NCBI GenBank assembly: GCA_038501625.1
Contig: JAZAYU010000052.1
Span: forward strand, 3,315,955-3,379,954
Source of the DNA: Corbicula japonica
Lineage: Eukaryota; Mollusca; Bivalvia; Venerida; Cyrenidae
Direction of reading: 5' to 3'
DNA: 64,000 nt
The translations under genes and the position numbers were made by a program. The notes under the pieces were generated by a model that was not told where the DNA came from, did not search any database, and worked only from the letters and a program-made list of their open reading frames with translations. Shown piece after piece: positions 52,701 to 59,370 of this stretch. Every line of letters begins with the position of its first letter. Positions within the stretch are counted from its first letter, which is position 1.

Positions 52701-55700
52701 TTGTTTCCCCACAAATACTCAGAATTGTTTCCCCACAAATACTCAGAATTGTTTCCCCACAAATACTCAAAAGGTTGTTTCCCCACAAAAACACAAAAAG
52801 GTTGTTTCCCCACAAATACTCAACTAGAATGTGTTCCGCGGAACACATGTGTCGCCTGCATGGAAAAAGTTGAAATGTGGGCCTATGTTTAATCATATAT
52901 AATAAAAATATTTTATTTAAGTTGATTTCAATACTTCACCACAGAAGGCATGTGTCATCTAAATTGCATTTAAAAGGGAATAACTAAAATAATGGTGAAA
53001 CCTGAGTTATCATCTTCAAAAATTGGTTTGTAAATGCAGATGAGATATTCAAAGTATTAAGTGAATTAATTAATCAAGTACTTTCCATTTTACAGGCAAC
53101 ACTAAGTTTCATGTTAAAGTTGCTTTTGAAAGGGACATAACTCATAAAATATTGAAACTGGATTTATCATTCTTGTCATCGCAGATGGCATTGTTCCTGC
53201 TGATAATATATTCCAAGTATGAAGTGAATAGGAAAAATACTTTCAAAGTTATAGGCAACATTATATTTTCAGGTTAAAGTTGCATTTGAAAGGGGCATAA
53301 CTCAAAAATATTGAAACTGGAGTTATCATTCTTGTCGTCACAGATGGCATTGTTCATGCTGATGATATATTCCAAGTATGAAGTGAATAGGACAAGTACT
53401 TTCAAAGTTAAAGTCAACATTAAGTTTCATGTTAAAGTTGCATTTGAAAGGGGCATAACTCAAAAACATTTTAAACTAGAGTTATCATTCTGGTCGTCAC
53501 AGATGGCATTGTTTGTGCTGATGATATATTCCAAGTATGAAGTGAATAGGACAAGTACTTTCAAAGTTATCGGCAACATCAAGTTTCAGGTTAAAGTTGC
53601 ATTTGAAAGGGGCATAACTCAAAAGATATTGAAACTGGAGTTATCATTCTTGTTGTCACAGATGGCATTGTTCATGCTGATGATATATTCCAAGTATGAA
53701 GTGAATAGGACAAGTAATTTTCAAAGTTATAGGCAACATTAAGTTTCAGGTTAAAGTTGCATTTGAAAGGGGCATAACTCAAAAAAATGAAACTGGAGTT
53801 ATCATTCTTGTCGTCACAGATGGCATTGTTCATGCTGATGATATATTCCAAGTATGAAGTGAATAGGACAAGTACTATCAAAGTTATAGGCAACATTAAG
53901 TGTCAGGTTAAAGTTGCATTTGAAAGGGGCATAACTAAAAAAAAAATGAAACTGGAGTTATCATTCTTGATGTCACAGATGGCATTGTTCGTGCTGATGA
54001 TATATTCCAAGTATGAAGTGAATAGGACAAGTACTTTCAAAGTTATAGGCAACATTAAGTTTCAGGTTAAAGTTGCATTTGAAAGGGGCATAACTCCAAA
54101 AATATTGAAACTGGAGTTATCATTCTTGTTGTCACAGATGGCATTGTTCATGCTGATGATATATTCCAAGTATGAAGTGAATAGGAAAAGTACTTTCAAA
54201 GTTAAAGGCAACATTAAGTTTCAGGTTAAAGTTGGAGGACTACCGGATGACGCCGCTGCCGCCGGACAATAGGATCCCTATGTGTCTACCTGCTATTGCA
54301 GGCGACACAAAAAGGTTGTTTCCCCACAAATACTCAAAAAGGTTGTTTCCCCACAAATACACAAAAAGGTTGTTTCCCCACAAATACTCAAAAGGATGTT
54401 TTCTCACAAAAACTCAAAAAGTTTGTTTCATCTTCACACAAATTTCTTAAGAAGTTTTTTTCCACATGGTAAGAGATTTGCAAAAAGATCTTGTTATAAG
54501 TTCTGTAAGGCACATTCACTTTTCATTAAAAATGTTTGCATTTTCTTGTGGAACAATAGTTTGCCTATGTATCCCATGTGTAACCAGTGTAGATCCAGAT
54601 CAGTTTGCACAATGCAATCTGATCAGGATCAACACTGTTCACTTTTAGATTCATTAGAGTCAACACTGTTCACCACCTGATTAGAAATACAAAAGTGATC
54701 ACAGTAGATTTTGATTAGACTGCATTGATGTTCAGTGCCCAAGGTTATAAAACTGAGCATGGAAACCAGTCTCAAATCTCAAGCATCTGATTGACTGAAA
54801 TGGCGACTGGTCTCCAATCTCAGCTTTATAACCTTCAGCTAGACTGATGTCATACACTGAATACAAGCCATATCAATGGAATACATGGTTAACCCTGTCC
54901 TCCATAGATACATCTTTATTGCATGGGCGAACAGTTTAGATCCAGATCAGCTGGCACATCTGTGCTGTCTGATCAGGATCTAAACTGTTTGCTTTTTTAT
55001 TCATTAGGTTATTTCTGACCAAAATGCGACCAGTGCAGATCCTGATCAGACGGCACAGATGTGTCGGCTCAGATCTGGATCTATACTGGTCGCACATGCA
55101 TAAAAATGCGTATAAATGGAGGAAAGGGTTAAACAAGAAAAAGATAGATTAGCCAAGAAAACACTTGCTCAATTTTTGTCACATCAGCATAACAATGTTA
55201 GTATATCCAAGCTGTCATTAACATTCCTATGAAAATGAACTGACAATCCTATATTCACAGAAAATTGTCTATCGGGTAAAGGCCTGTGGAACAATTGTAT
55301 TTGCTTCTTTCATTGTGGCTTCAGTTAGTTAGTTAGTTGTTTTGTGACTGAGTTTGCAGAGAGCCGAGGTAGTTCACAAAGGTCCATACAAGGTAAAAAA
55401 TGTACTATAACTCTGGGTCTTTATAATACAGATAGGAAACTGCGGTGGTCTGAACACCATAATTCTTTAAGTAATATAAAATATATTGCATAAACCCTTT
55501 ACTTCATAGATACAGCTTATATCCCTTATGCAATCAGTGTAGATTTAGATCAGTGCGTATATCAATACAGTCTGAGTGTGATCTTCACTAATTGCTTTTA
55601 TATTCATTATTATTTCTGACAAAGAACAGAACAGTGTAAATCGAGATTAAAGACAGCATCGGTTCAGTAACTGCTATATGAACGATTGGTATAAATAAGC

Positions 55701-58395
55701 TGAGACTGTTTTCTTAAACGTACAATCAAATTATATATAAATATATTATAAGATTATAGAAAAACCACCCTATGACAACAAAAATAAACAATCTGAACTA
55801 CCTAAGCTCTGATTTGAAAAAGTACAGTAGTTTTTGCTTGCCAAATAACCTGTTGGAAATTTGGGAAAATCTGCAAGATATCATCTTGATAGTTCTGGCA
55901 TATCCTGGACTGGTTTCAAAACCTCTCCAAACCATGCAACAACCAAACTGTAAACATGTTATATTACTTTTGCACATTTCACATGTTTTATTTGTCCTTT
56001 GATGCTAAGATGTCCTCTGAAAAGACACTCGATGAATTTGTTCCCAGCTCTTAAGCCTTAAAATTGTGCTGGAGGTCACCTTTCTATAAATTTAAGCCAG
56101 TCTAGTTATAGTTCAACATTGTTTTTTTACAGAAATTTAAAAAATGAATAGTGAACAGTGCATGCACAGATTCTTTCTTCCCAGGATACTCATGCAGAAC
56201 TAACCATTTACTCCAAACCCCATATACATATATATGGGTTTTTTGATATGAGCAAACAGTGTAAATCTAGATCAGCAGGCACATCTGTGACATGAGATCA
56301 TGATCTACAATGATGGCTACTTGGTCAGAAATATCCAAATGAATCAATAAGCAAACAGAGTAGATCCTGATAAGATGGCATGACTGTGTTGGCTGATCTG
56401 GATCTACACTGTTTGCCCATTGATAACAGCAATATCCCATGGGGTAAATGGCTTTTAAGTGCTTCTTGCTAAATGAGATTATTGTCTAACAGATTAGAAA
56501 ATAGAATTTTTTATCAAGTTTCCAAAGAATGTGGCATGAAAGCAATCAGGAGGATATCAAAACAAAATCCCATTTACTGAATTTTTTTTTTCAAACTGAC
56601 TGAGACTGTTATGGAAAAATATTTCAAGACGTTTATAAAATTCCTGCAAATAATATTATGAAGTTGGGTACTTGACATTTCTTGTTATACAATACTAACT
56701 GCAATCAAAATACACATGACACCACATAGTTATGAAGACAACTCCCCACTCTACCCCCACCCTGCTAACCCTACAACAGGGCTCACTTATGTTCCTGAAG
56801 AAGTTTAAGAAATAGTTTGTTATGTTCTCTGTAACTGATAAATACAGCTTGTTACTGGACTTCTGCTGACCTCCCAGGCGAGGTGCAAGGACTTAGTAAG
56901 TTTGAGCCCAATGAAGATCAGTTAAACTTGGTAAAATAAGAAATAAACCTTTACCTAACACACATTTGGTAAATGATCAAATTAGTTCTAAGAAATAAAT
57001 CATTCAGAAAACAATACTGTTTTCAGCAAGATAAAATACTGAGGCCTAAGTAAACAGTACAGCTAATGGTATAACTGATCTATGTAAGAAACAATACACC
57101 TCACTGGAATGCTGTAGTGATAGAAAGGTAAGGATTCTTGTTATGATATAAATGAGATAAGCCCATCAAAACAAGAACCATTAATTAACCCATTAACCCA
57201 TTAAACATTTGCCCGCTAAATCAATATTATTTCAACTTGAGCCAGTCTAAGATACTATTCTACTTCTACTAAATGTATTTATGGAACAGCAAACATGGTG
57301 TGGAACCTGATCTGTGTTTGACCCTAAGCAAGATCTGCAGAGAACTGTCTATGACTCTTAACCAAGAATACAAAGTCCTTAACCAAGAATTAAGAGAAAA
57401 AATCTTTCACCTCTGCCAAGACATGTAGGACTATATCTGACTGCTGAGACCTGTCACTGACTCTTAACATTTTACTCCATATATCAAGTTCTGTCATATG
57501 GACAAACAGCATTCATCCACATCAGCCAAGACATCTGTGCCATCTGATCAGAATCTATACTGTTTGCTTTTGATTCATTTGGCTATTTCTAAGAACAAAG
57601 AAGCAAACAGTGTAGAACTTGATCAGAGGGCACATATAGCTCACTGATCTGGATCTACACTGTTTTGCCCATCTATATGAAGTCAAGGGTTAACCAGCTT
57701 CCAATTCAAGTTAAAATCACTCCAAAGAGTATGTGAAAGAGTATGTGAAAAAGACCACCATAGACTCTGCTCATATCCAGCTAGATCTGAAAGCAGTTTC
57801 ATAGACTCTTTCTCTGTAGTTATCAGAAAATAAAATTAAAGTACAGACAAGTGCAGTGAAACAGTTGAAGGAGTTTCATTGCTTTTCATTTACATTTCCC
57901 ATAAATCTAACAATAAATACCTCTTTAACCCTTTATTCCATATATACGCCTTTATGGCGTGGGCAAACAGATCAGAGGCACATCCATGCCATCTGATAAA
58001 GATCTGCACTGTTCATTTTTTTAATTAGTTAATTAAGTTATTTCTGACCAAAAAGTGAACAGTGCAGATCCTGATCAGACAGCACAAATGTGCTGGCTGA
58101 TCTGGAGCTAATCTGTTGCCCATGAGATAAAACACATATTTATCAAGTAAAGAGTATGTGAAAAGGTACACACCATTGAGTCTGTGATCTTGGTCTAATT
58201 TTGTTGTGCACTGATTCTGTTTTGAAAAGAGTTTCACTGCTTCATTCACATTTCACATAATCAAACAATAAATACCTATTTAAACATAATGTTACCTGTG
58301 TAACTGGTATCCTGTATATGTTGTTCTCTCTCTGGATTGTTGTTCTCAATTCTTACATTCTCGCATACCTCTGTGCTTACGTCATTCCCAACAGC
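25660..58395 (-). CDS. Giant sarcomeric Ig/FN3 protein (titin/twitchin/myomesin class), 23 exons, both ends missing
   Basis: Exons join at 58395-58296, 51876-51718, 50900-50805, 49823-49587, 48852-48693, 45967-45792, 45176-44915, 44346-44148, 43762-43575, 42856-42716, 42390-42218, 41962-41915, 41141-41046, 39529-38519, 37261-37223, 36541-36398, 34281-34126, 32877-32747, 31912-31738, 31160-30981, 30350-30216, 26315-26127 and 25755-25660 (4,291 nt, about 1,430 aa). All have AG acceptors and GT donors and every junction keeps phase, which is strong evidence. Order: charged lead, five I-set Ig, two linker exons, YESP-repeat exon, five FN3. Such proteins act as structural and elastic scaffolds of the muscle thick filament or M/Z lines; molluscan twitchin also controls catch tension. 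No kinase domain is in view. Five FN3 in a row without alternating Ig argues against the central twitchin super-repeat; Sallimus-like or myomesin-like proteins are alternatives. Extra exons may be missed in the long introns. Confidence 0.93.
26127..26315 (-). CDS. Muscle gene exon 22: first part of FN3 domain 5
   Basis: 189 nt, phase 1 to 1. TRGLPESVIISEVDSDSLRL, TWRRPMYDLDKPINYQIEML and DWKPIATRVMDTTYKVT. A mobile element begins only about 18 bases upstream of its acceptor (26333), so the branch point must lie inside that element or be very close. Confidence 0.95.
26333..27589. mobile_element. Non-autonomous element with about 145-bp internal tandem units
   Basis: Starts ACAAGAGGTGTTTGTCAAAC (small hairpin), followed by ATGCCCCCCC, and ends in a hairpin CCCCCGCTTCTTCGAAGGGG and GGGCATAATAA. 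Between are about 5.5 tandem units; the phrase TGACCTTGACCTTTGACCT recurs at 26789, 26935, 27080, 27225 and 27370 (spacing 145-146). A CCGA tetranucleotide tract precedes the 3' hairpin. No transposase frame. Confidence 0.8.
27713..27893. repeat. R1 MITE, partial
   Basis: Starts CACTTTACTCCATAGATACA and keeps the AGATCCAGATCAGATAGCAC core, with the middle shortened. Confidence 0.75.
27922..29984. mobile_element. Non-autonomous element of about 2 kb with inverted ends GCTCGACTATTCGAA
   Basis: Begins ACAAGAGCTGTCAGAGGAGA (hairpin GCTGTC/GACAGC), then GCTCGACTATTCGAA near 27949; the right end carries the inverse TTCGAATAGTCGAGC near 29965-29979. The interior has two tandem arrays: about seven 140-150 bp units with TAACAGTGACCTTGACC (28200-29345) and about three 163-bp units with AAAAGGGGCATAACTTGAAA (29400-29890), then CGACGCCGACGCCGACGCC. 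No protein is encoded. Confidence 0.8.
30216..30350 (-). CDS. Muscle gene exon 21: second half of FN3 domain 4
   Basis: 135 nt, phase 1 to 1. GVPTTRYRVMNLDTDRDYQF, RVRALTSYGVSPPSPALPVT and FRQTP. Acceptor TTTAAG, donor ACCAG/GTAAGC. Confidence 0.94.
30406..30547. repeat. R1 MITE, shortened copy
   Basis: AACCCTTTCCTCCATGTC at the left and a right side ending CAGGCAAGGGTTAA; one of the two internal palindromes is mostly lost. Confidence 0.75.
30981..31160 (-). CDS. Muscle gene exon 20: first half of FN3 domain 4
   Basis: 180 nt, phase 1 to 1. AQTRAPVDRLEVLSYEPETR, SVQLSWDRVNIPPYNSDDEP and YMIEYQEPPMPEWRTLIT. Confidence 0.95.
31421..31689. mobile_element. Short dispersed element, AACTAGxxxGTGTCCTCAGA family
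   Basis: Left end AACTAGGTAGTGTCCTCAGA with GATGCCCCCACTG; right end GTGGGGGGCATAAAA, so ATGCCCCC is inverted at the two ends. It closely resembles 62638-62915, including GTAACAAAAGTCCATAACTC. No coding capacity. Confidence 0.75.
31738..31912 (-). CDS. Muscle gene exon 19: second half of FN3 domain 3
   Basis: 175 nt, phase 0 to 1. VEEPPHKDWRTIARDLDNTE, YRFRVRAKTPTGLVSEPSPA. Acceptor ATTAAG is pyrimidine-poor yet phase-correct. Confidence 0.93.
31947..32172. repeat. R1 MITE
   Basis: TAACCCTTTAACTCCTGG left end, two internal palindromes, right end around CCCATGTTATAAAAGACATG. Confidence 0.78.
32187..32328. repeat. Palindromic repeat R2
   Basis: Inverted arms of about 65 bp: left GGTTATAAAGCTGAGATTGG through GATTGGCTGAAATGACGA, right GCCATTTCAGCCAATCAGAT through GCTCAGTTTTATAACCTTGG. 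A transcript through it would form a long hairpin. Confidence 0.88.
32450..32716. repeat. Fragment of the AGTGAAAAAGGGCCATAAC element family
   Basis: One unit of the tandem phrase found at 46925-47760, then CCTGTTCGCCCGTTGACATA and CTAATAACAAAAAGTTTTCC ending AAAACCAGGTTAG, the same 3' end as at 47763-47843. Confidence 0.7.
32747..32877 (-). CDS. Muscle gene exon 18: first half of FN3 domain 3
   Basis: 131 nt, phase 1 to 0. AFPGVPVTRPEIIDYEDTRA, KLSWTRVDIPSFGLNETPLL and YMLE. It ends on a codon boundary with donor GAG/GTAAGG. Confidence 0.94.
33365..34065. mobile_element. 701-bp element with long inverted repeats, flanked by TTAA
   Basis: Arms of more than 200 bp are inverted copies: the left starts GGGATTGCCACACTCCTCCC and includes ACTTTGTTAATCGATAAAAA; the right ends GGGAGGAGTGTGGCAATCCC. 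Both sides carry TTAA (33361-33364, 34066-34069), the piggyBac-type target duplication, though the ends read GGG...CCC. No transposase inside, so non-autonomous. Confidence 0.85.
34126..34281 (-). CDS. Muscle gene exon 17: second half of FN3 domain 2
   Basis: 156 nt, phase 1 to 1. GKDWIPLSSRLRDTTHYLSE, DYMIRVRAENDYGISEPTEP: the YxxRVRAxNxxGxSEP strand F/G signature of titin-class FN3. Confidence 0.95.
34321..34385. repeat. Direct repeat, copy with empty MITE site
   Basis: GATGTTGATAATTACATAAT through AATTCATATATACACATTTA is repeated at 34852-34905 plus 35086-35095, where a MITE interrupts it. Confidence 0.85.
34906..35083. mobile_element. 178-bp MITE with TA target duplication
   Basis: Inverted ends CAGTGAAACCTGCCTTAGCA and, inverted, CAGTCAAACCTGTCTTTAGC. 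TA lies on both sides (34904-34905, 35084-35085). The uninterrupted site survives 530 bases away as CATATATACACA, so the TA duplication is shown directly. Fits a Tc1/mariner-mobilised MITE. Confidence 0.92.
35358..35480. repeat. R1 MITE, 5' half
   Basis: TTAACCCTTACTCCATTA then TGTAGATCTAGATCAGTGGG and a broken remainder. Confidence 0.65.
35481..36174. other. Intronic stretch without recognised feature
   Basis: AT-rich. No repeat or exon recognised apart from the R1 fragment that follows at 36175-36272. Confidence 0.5.
36398..36541 (-). CDS. Muscle gene exon 16: first half of FN3 domain 2
   Basis: 144 nt, phase 1 to 1. APPRLPTHRPVITDLGEETI, RLAWRPAESYEAKRTPPVSY and RLEAKELP, with the FN3 core Trp. 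Confidence 0.94.
36966..37204. repeat. R1 MITE
   Basis: TTAACACTTTACTCC to GGTGGAAAGTGTTTA, with both internal palindromes and the GAAATAACCTTATGAATC spacer. Confidence 0.82.
37223..37261 (-). CDS. Muscle gene exon 15: 39-nt linker exon
   Basis: 39 nt, phase 1 to 1, acceptor ATTACAG, donor GAGAG/GTAGGT. Encodes DESSKRMDLPEMR between FN3 1 and FN3 2. Symmetric, so optional use is possible. Confidence 0.78.
37742..38206. repeat. Two R1 MITEs head to tail
   Basis: A degraded copy (37742-37965) directly followed by a well-kept copy (37966-38206) that has AACCCTTTCCTGTATAG on the left and AAGGAAAGGGTTAA on the right. The second is among the best preserved in the window. Confidence 0.85.
38519..39529 (-). 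CDS. Muscle gene exon 14: YESP-repeat region plus FN3 domain 1
   Basis: 1,011 nt, phase 1 to 1. Residues 1 to about 235 are a Tyr/Ser/Pro/Arg-rich repeat with 14 matches to [YF]E[ST]P, often as YESPIRPYD, and no hydrophobic core, so disordered or elastic. It ends with RRRSSSLGR (38838-38864), matching the RRxS consensus of cAMP-dependent kinase. Then comes an FN3 domain: RPAILNKHEDSVRLSWLPAQ, ARELPGREWSKVS, KEYEFRVRAENRHGMSEPT. The acceptor is a tandem CAGCAG (NAGNAG) that can add or drop one Ala. An apparent signal peptide just upstream is intron. The donor GTTAGT is less common than GTAAGT but phase-correct. Confidence 0.93.
40461..40605. repeat. Palindromic repeat R2, near-perfect copy
   Basis: CCCAAGGTTATAAAACTGAG ... 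GGCTGAAATGGCAACCAGTC / GCCATTTCAGCCAATCAGAT ... CAGCTTTATAACCTTC. The best copy of the family. Confidence 0.9.
40610..40795. repeat. R1 MITE, 5' end missing
   Basis: TGTAGATCCAGATCAGCTGA onward to CATGAAGTAAAGGGTAT. Confidence 0.7.
41046..41141 (-). CDS. Muscle gene exon 13: 96-nt linker exon
   Basis: 96 nt, phase 1 to 1. Encodes TSRKDRYTPEKYSVDDSTLA then KRPYLDSDRFE. The repeated KDRYxPEK unit suggests that exons 12 and 13 arose by duplication of one short exon. Confidence 0.86.
41195..41436. repeat. R1 MITE, well preserved
   Basis: TTAACCCTTTCCTGTATAGA to TACAGGAAAGGGTTAA, with two 60-65 bp palindromes around AGATCCAGATCAGCCAACAC and AGATCCTGATCAGACGGCAC. Confidence 0.9.
41568..41819. repeat. 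R1 MITE, diverged
   Basis: TTAACCCTTTACTCCCTATA to GAAGTAAAGAGTAAA. Confidence 0.8.
41915..41962 (-). CDS. Muscle gene exon 12: 48-nt linker exon
   Basis: 48 nt, phase 1 to 1, acceptor TTACAG, donor GAAA/GTAAGT. Encodes TTKKDRYIPEKGIEE. Symmetric phase means it can be skipped without a frameshift. It shares KDRYxPEK with exon 13. Confidence 0.85.
42218..42390 (-). CDS. Muscle gene exon 11: second half of Ig 5
   Basis: 173 nt, phase 2 to 1. MKDGRVIAPDKHYHMTFENG, then LVIDNVSASDTGVYTCIISN and NQGKSSSTAALKLE. The donor splits the next Gly/Asp codon. Confidence 0.95.
42716..42856 (-). CDS. Muscle gene exon 10: first half of Ig 5
   Basis: 141 nt, phase 2 to 2. MGQDETDSKYGYVPTFTKRL, then VKEGSKATFEVRVMGIPDPE and ISW. 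The B-strand Cys is replaced by Val (FEVRV for FxC), so this domain also lacks the usual disulphide pair. Confidence 0.94.
43311..43520. repeat. R1 MITE, 5' end eroded
   Basis: Core palindromes with GATTCATTAAGTTATTTCTG between them and GGATGAAAGGGTTA at the right. Confidence 0.78.
43575..43762 (-). CDS. Muscle gene exon 9: second half of Ig 4
   Basis: 188 nt, phase 0 to 2. DSNRRFIIKQEGDAYTLIIK and FDDSGKITCKAVNDEGEVY, then a linker ESKYIRDTPEKAG that resembles the KDRYxPEK motif of the later linker exons. The donor could in principle slide by one G, but only GG/GTAAAT keeps phase. Confidence 0.94.
44027..44130. repeat. Palindromic repeat R2, shortened
   Basis: CAAGATCATAAATCTAAATC and CGCCATTTCAGCCAATCAGA to TTTTATGATCTTGGG, most of the left arm lost. 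Confidence 0.75.
44148..44346 (-). CDS. Muscle gene exon 8: end of Ig 3, first half of Ig 4
   Basis: 199 nt, phase 2 to 0. SNPLGEATCSARLTVIEDKL closes Ig 3; LPKFLKKIDHINAKDGEEVK and FTCVIVGEPRPEVTWMFEHK open Ig 4. Confidence 0.95.
44915..45176 (-). CDS. Muscle gene exon 7: Ig domain 3
   Basis: 262 nt, phase 1 to 2. Begins ALTEQPEEGDIAPKFLTRFY, then ATDFKCLIAGRPQPSVTWLL and VDQSGQYTCQLR. The final strand is in exon 8. Confidence 0.95.
45792..45967 (-). CDS. Muscle gene exon 6: second half of Ig domain 2
   Basis: 176 nt, phase 2 to 1. Continues MRDGKVVEAADRFKLLNF, then LLIQDVRIADTGRYTCWARN and KFGEAMTEAYLNVI, a textbook D-x-G-x-Y-x-C strand F. With exon 5 it makes a complete I-set domain. Confidence 0.95.
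46115..47843. mobile_element. Element of 1.7 kb with two internal tandem arrays
   Basis: Left end ACAAGAAAAAGTCGTCG with the hairpin AAAACCAGGTTTT; right end CCCGCCCGCCCGCC, CATACCCCAATCTAATAACC and AAAACCTGGTT. First array (46195-46860) has about 150-bp units with CAACAGTGACCTTGACCTT; second (46925-47760) has about 164-bp units with AAGTGAAAAAGGGGCATAAC (47101, 47265, 47429, 47596). No transposase. Confidence 0.78.
48141..48615. repeat. Two diverged R1 MITEs
   Basis: The first (about 48141-48390) begins CCCTTCACTCCCTTTATT; the second, partial (about 48500-48615), has GATCCAGATCAAATGGCACA and ends GGAGAAAAAGGTTAA. Confidence 0.7.
48693..48852 (-). CDS. Muscle gene exon 5: first half of Ig domain 2
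   Basis: 160 nt, phase 1 to 2. A linker (RGLPAQPITDSPMDMDFTTP) leads into AYFFQMSSCEVAEGRIARF and DCRVVAYPRPEIVW. The donor splits the core Trp codon, which the next exon completes. Confidence 0.93.
49587..49823 (-). CDS. Muscle gene exon 4: Ig domain 1
   Basis: 237 nt, phase 1 to 1. I-set Ig core: GETAQLECVV with the B-strand Cys, then KILWLKNNRPL with the core Trp, then REEDVGIYTARAMNVNG. The F-strand position that normally carries the second Cys (YxC) is Ala/Thr (YTAR), so the standard disulphide cannot form; another Cys lies in the G strand region (IMCSAE). Titin-class cytosolic Ig domains tolerate this. Confidence 0.93.
50474..50679. repeat. R1 MITE
   Basis: TTAACCCTTTTCTCCCTGGA to ATGGAGTAAAGGTTA; second palindrome shortened. 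Confidence 0.8.
50805..50900 (-). CDS. Muscle gene exon 3: start of Ig domain 1
   Basis: 96 nt, phase 1 to 1. Encodes EFSTPDSVEFTEYNDGTTRP then MFKRRLKSVTAK, the first beta strand of an I-set Ig domain completed by exon 4. Acceptor TTCCAG, donor AAAT/GTATGT. Confidence 0.88.
51095..51190. repeat. Dispersed copy of the repeat at the block A boundary
   Basis: GTTTTAAACAGGTTCTAGGG, CCCCATCAGGTTCTCATATG and CCTTGGTGAA correspond to 1380-1475 and 16326-16417 with substitutions. Confidence 0.8.
51451..51672. repeat. R1 MITE next to exon 2
   Basis: TTAACTTTTCCTCCATTAAT to ATATGGAGGAAAATGTTAA; it ends 46 bases past the donor of exon 2. Confidence 0.8.
51718..51876 (-). CDS. Muscle gene exon 2: basic Ser/Thr-Pro-rich segment
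   Basis: 159 nt, phase 1 to 1. Contains PERRKMKSPSPKMTSTPKMK, then an acidic DTDPDS stretch and LGFSENLGPKK. Disordered by composition, with several SP/TP sites that proline-directed kinases could use. The methionine inside (51865) could look like a start, but the frame is open up to the acceptor and fits the previous exon. Confidence 0.82.
52556..52823. repeat. 26-bp minisatellite, left part
   Basis: About ten units near AAAGGTTGTTTCCCCACAAA plus TACTC. The array resumes at 54309 after an inserted element. Confidence 0.9.
52823..54308. mobile_element. 1.5-kb element with about 158-bp tandem units inserted in a minisatellite
   Basis: The left end ACTAGAATGTGTTCCGCGG contains a perfect 20-bp palindrome (52829-52848), then TGTGTCGCCTGCA; the right end is TGCAGGCGACACA, its inverse. 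The interior has seven units, recurring at 53281, 53439, 53598, 53758, 53915 and 54074, with GAAAGGGGCATAACTCAAAA and TTCCAAGTATGAAGTGAATA. The left-end phrase matches the 31421 and 62638 elements. Confidence 0.85.
54309..54436. repeat. 26-bp minisatellite, right part
   Basis: Four to five more units of the array at 52556-52823, continuing the same phrase. Confidence 0.9.
54737..54838. repeat. Palindromic repeat R2, centre deleted
   Basis: Both outer arms are kept (AAGGTTATAAAACTGAGCAT and CAATCTCAGCTTTATAACCT) but the central part is missing. Confidence 0.82.
54889..55132. repeat. R1 double-hairpin MITE, reference copy
   Basis: About 240 bp. Ends TTAACCCTGTCCTCCATAGA and, inverted, TATAAATGGAGGAAAGGGTT. 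Two separate palindromes of about 64 bp (GCGAACAGTTTAGATCCAGA with its inverse; CGACCAGTGCAGATCCTGAT with its inverse) are joined by GATTCATTAGGTTATTTCTG. Other copies, full or partial, not listed separately: 36175-36272, 45660-45770, 51915-52035, 54575-54735, 55494-55700, 57464-57693, 57925-58155, 59815-59952, 60675-60970, 61270-61382 and 63030-63170. No coding capacity. Confidence 0.92.
56200..56453. repeat. R1 MITE
   Basis: TAACCATTTACTCCAAACCC to CATGGGGTAAATGG. This and neighbouring copies fill much of the 6.4-kb intron 51877-58295, in which I recognise no further exon. Confidence 0.8.
58296..58395 (-). CDS. Muscle gene exon 1 in window: acidic lead segment
   Basis: 100 nt, acceptor TTCAG, donor CACAG/GTAAC. 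Reads AVGNDVSTEVCENVRIENNN and ends phase 1, which pairs correctly with the next exon at 51876. No domain recognised; Asn/Glu-rich. It is the least certain exon because support is only splice sites, phase and lack of stops. Exons further upstream were not found. Confidence 0.6.
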
Positions 58396-58727
58396 CTGAA
58401 ACATATAACATCGCAAAACATAACCAGCCGCCACATCACTGTCAACTATTAAACTAGTTGCCACATAATGATATGAATCTTAACTATCAAACCAACAGCC
58501 TCATAAAAGTTGTCAACTATAAACCAAGTTTGCCATAACTCCATGCCAGTCATTTAAGGATACAAGGTAGATAAGAGTGAGAATTCTGAAGCACAACTTT
58601 CCTAGAATGCCAAATGCTGGTGACATCACAATGTTTTGATTCATTTAATTTTATCTGAGTCTTGAAATAACCAATGACCATCCCATAAAGTAAACAAACA
58701 ATACTGCCAGAACAACACTTTTGCATG

Positions 58728-59105
58728 TTAACCCTTTCCTCCATAAACACCCTCCTTATTGCGTGGGCGAACAGTGTAGATCCAGATCAGCCGGTACATC
58801 CATGCCGTCTGATCAGGATCTGCACTGTTCGCTTTTAGATTTATTACTAGTTATAAGGTTATTTCTGACCAAAATGTGACCAGTGAATTCATGATCAGAC
58901 GGCACGGATGTGCCAACTGATCTGGATCTACACAGGTCTCACATGCATAAAAATGGGTATATATGGAGGAAAGGGTAAACACTGATCAGGATCTGCACTG
59001 GTCGCATTTCGGTCTGAAATAAGTTAACGAATAAAAAAAACGAATAGTGCAGATCCTGATCAGATGACCCTGCAATAAAGGCGTGTCTATGGAGGAAAGG
59101 GTAAA
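58728..59105. repeat. R1 MITE followed by a half copy
   Basis: A full copy (58728-58979, TTAACCCTTTCCTCCATAAA to GAGGAAAGGGTAA) and then 58980-59105, a second 3' half ending GGAGGAAAGGGTAAA. Confidence 0.85.
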
Positions 59106-59195
59106 TAATATTTGTTATGTCTGGTTGAATATCATTTTGTCAAGGAATGACCAGATGATGATTCCTAAATGTCATATTTATGCTCATTGTAACCA

Positions 59196-59335
59196 GGGCC
59201 CAAGGTTATAAAACTAATAGATTGGAGAGTAAGTCACAAGTATCAAGCATCAAGTACCAGCCAGTCCATTTAAGCCAATCAGGTGCTTGAGATTTGAGAC
59301 TGGTCTCTACTTTTAGTTTATGATCTTGGGCCCTG
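59196..59335. repeat. Palindromic repeat R2
   Basis: GGGCCCAAGGTTATAAAACT and, inverted, AGTTTATGATCTTGGGCCC; flanking AACCAGG / CCTGGTT extends the arms. Confidence 0.82.
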
Positions 59336-59370
59336 GTTGCAACCAGACTACACAAGCTCAGAAGATGACA

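Noticed and set aside
53311..54272. 143-aa and 161-aa frames with repeated MKLELSFLSSQMALF
   Set aside because: They arise from the near 159-bp period of the tandem element; frames break where the unit is 157 or 160 bases.
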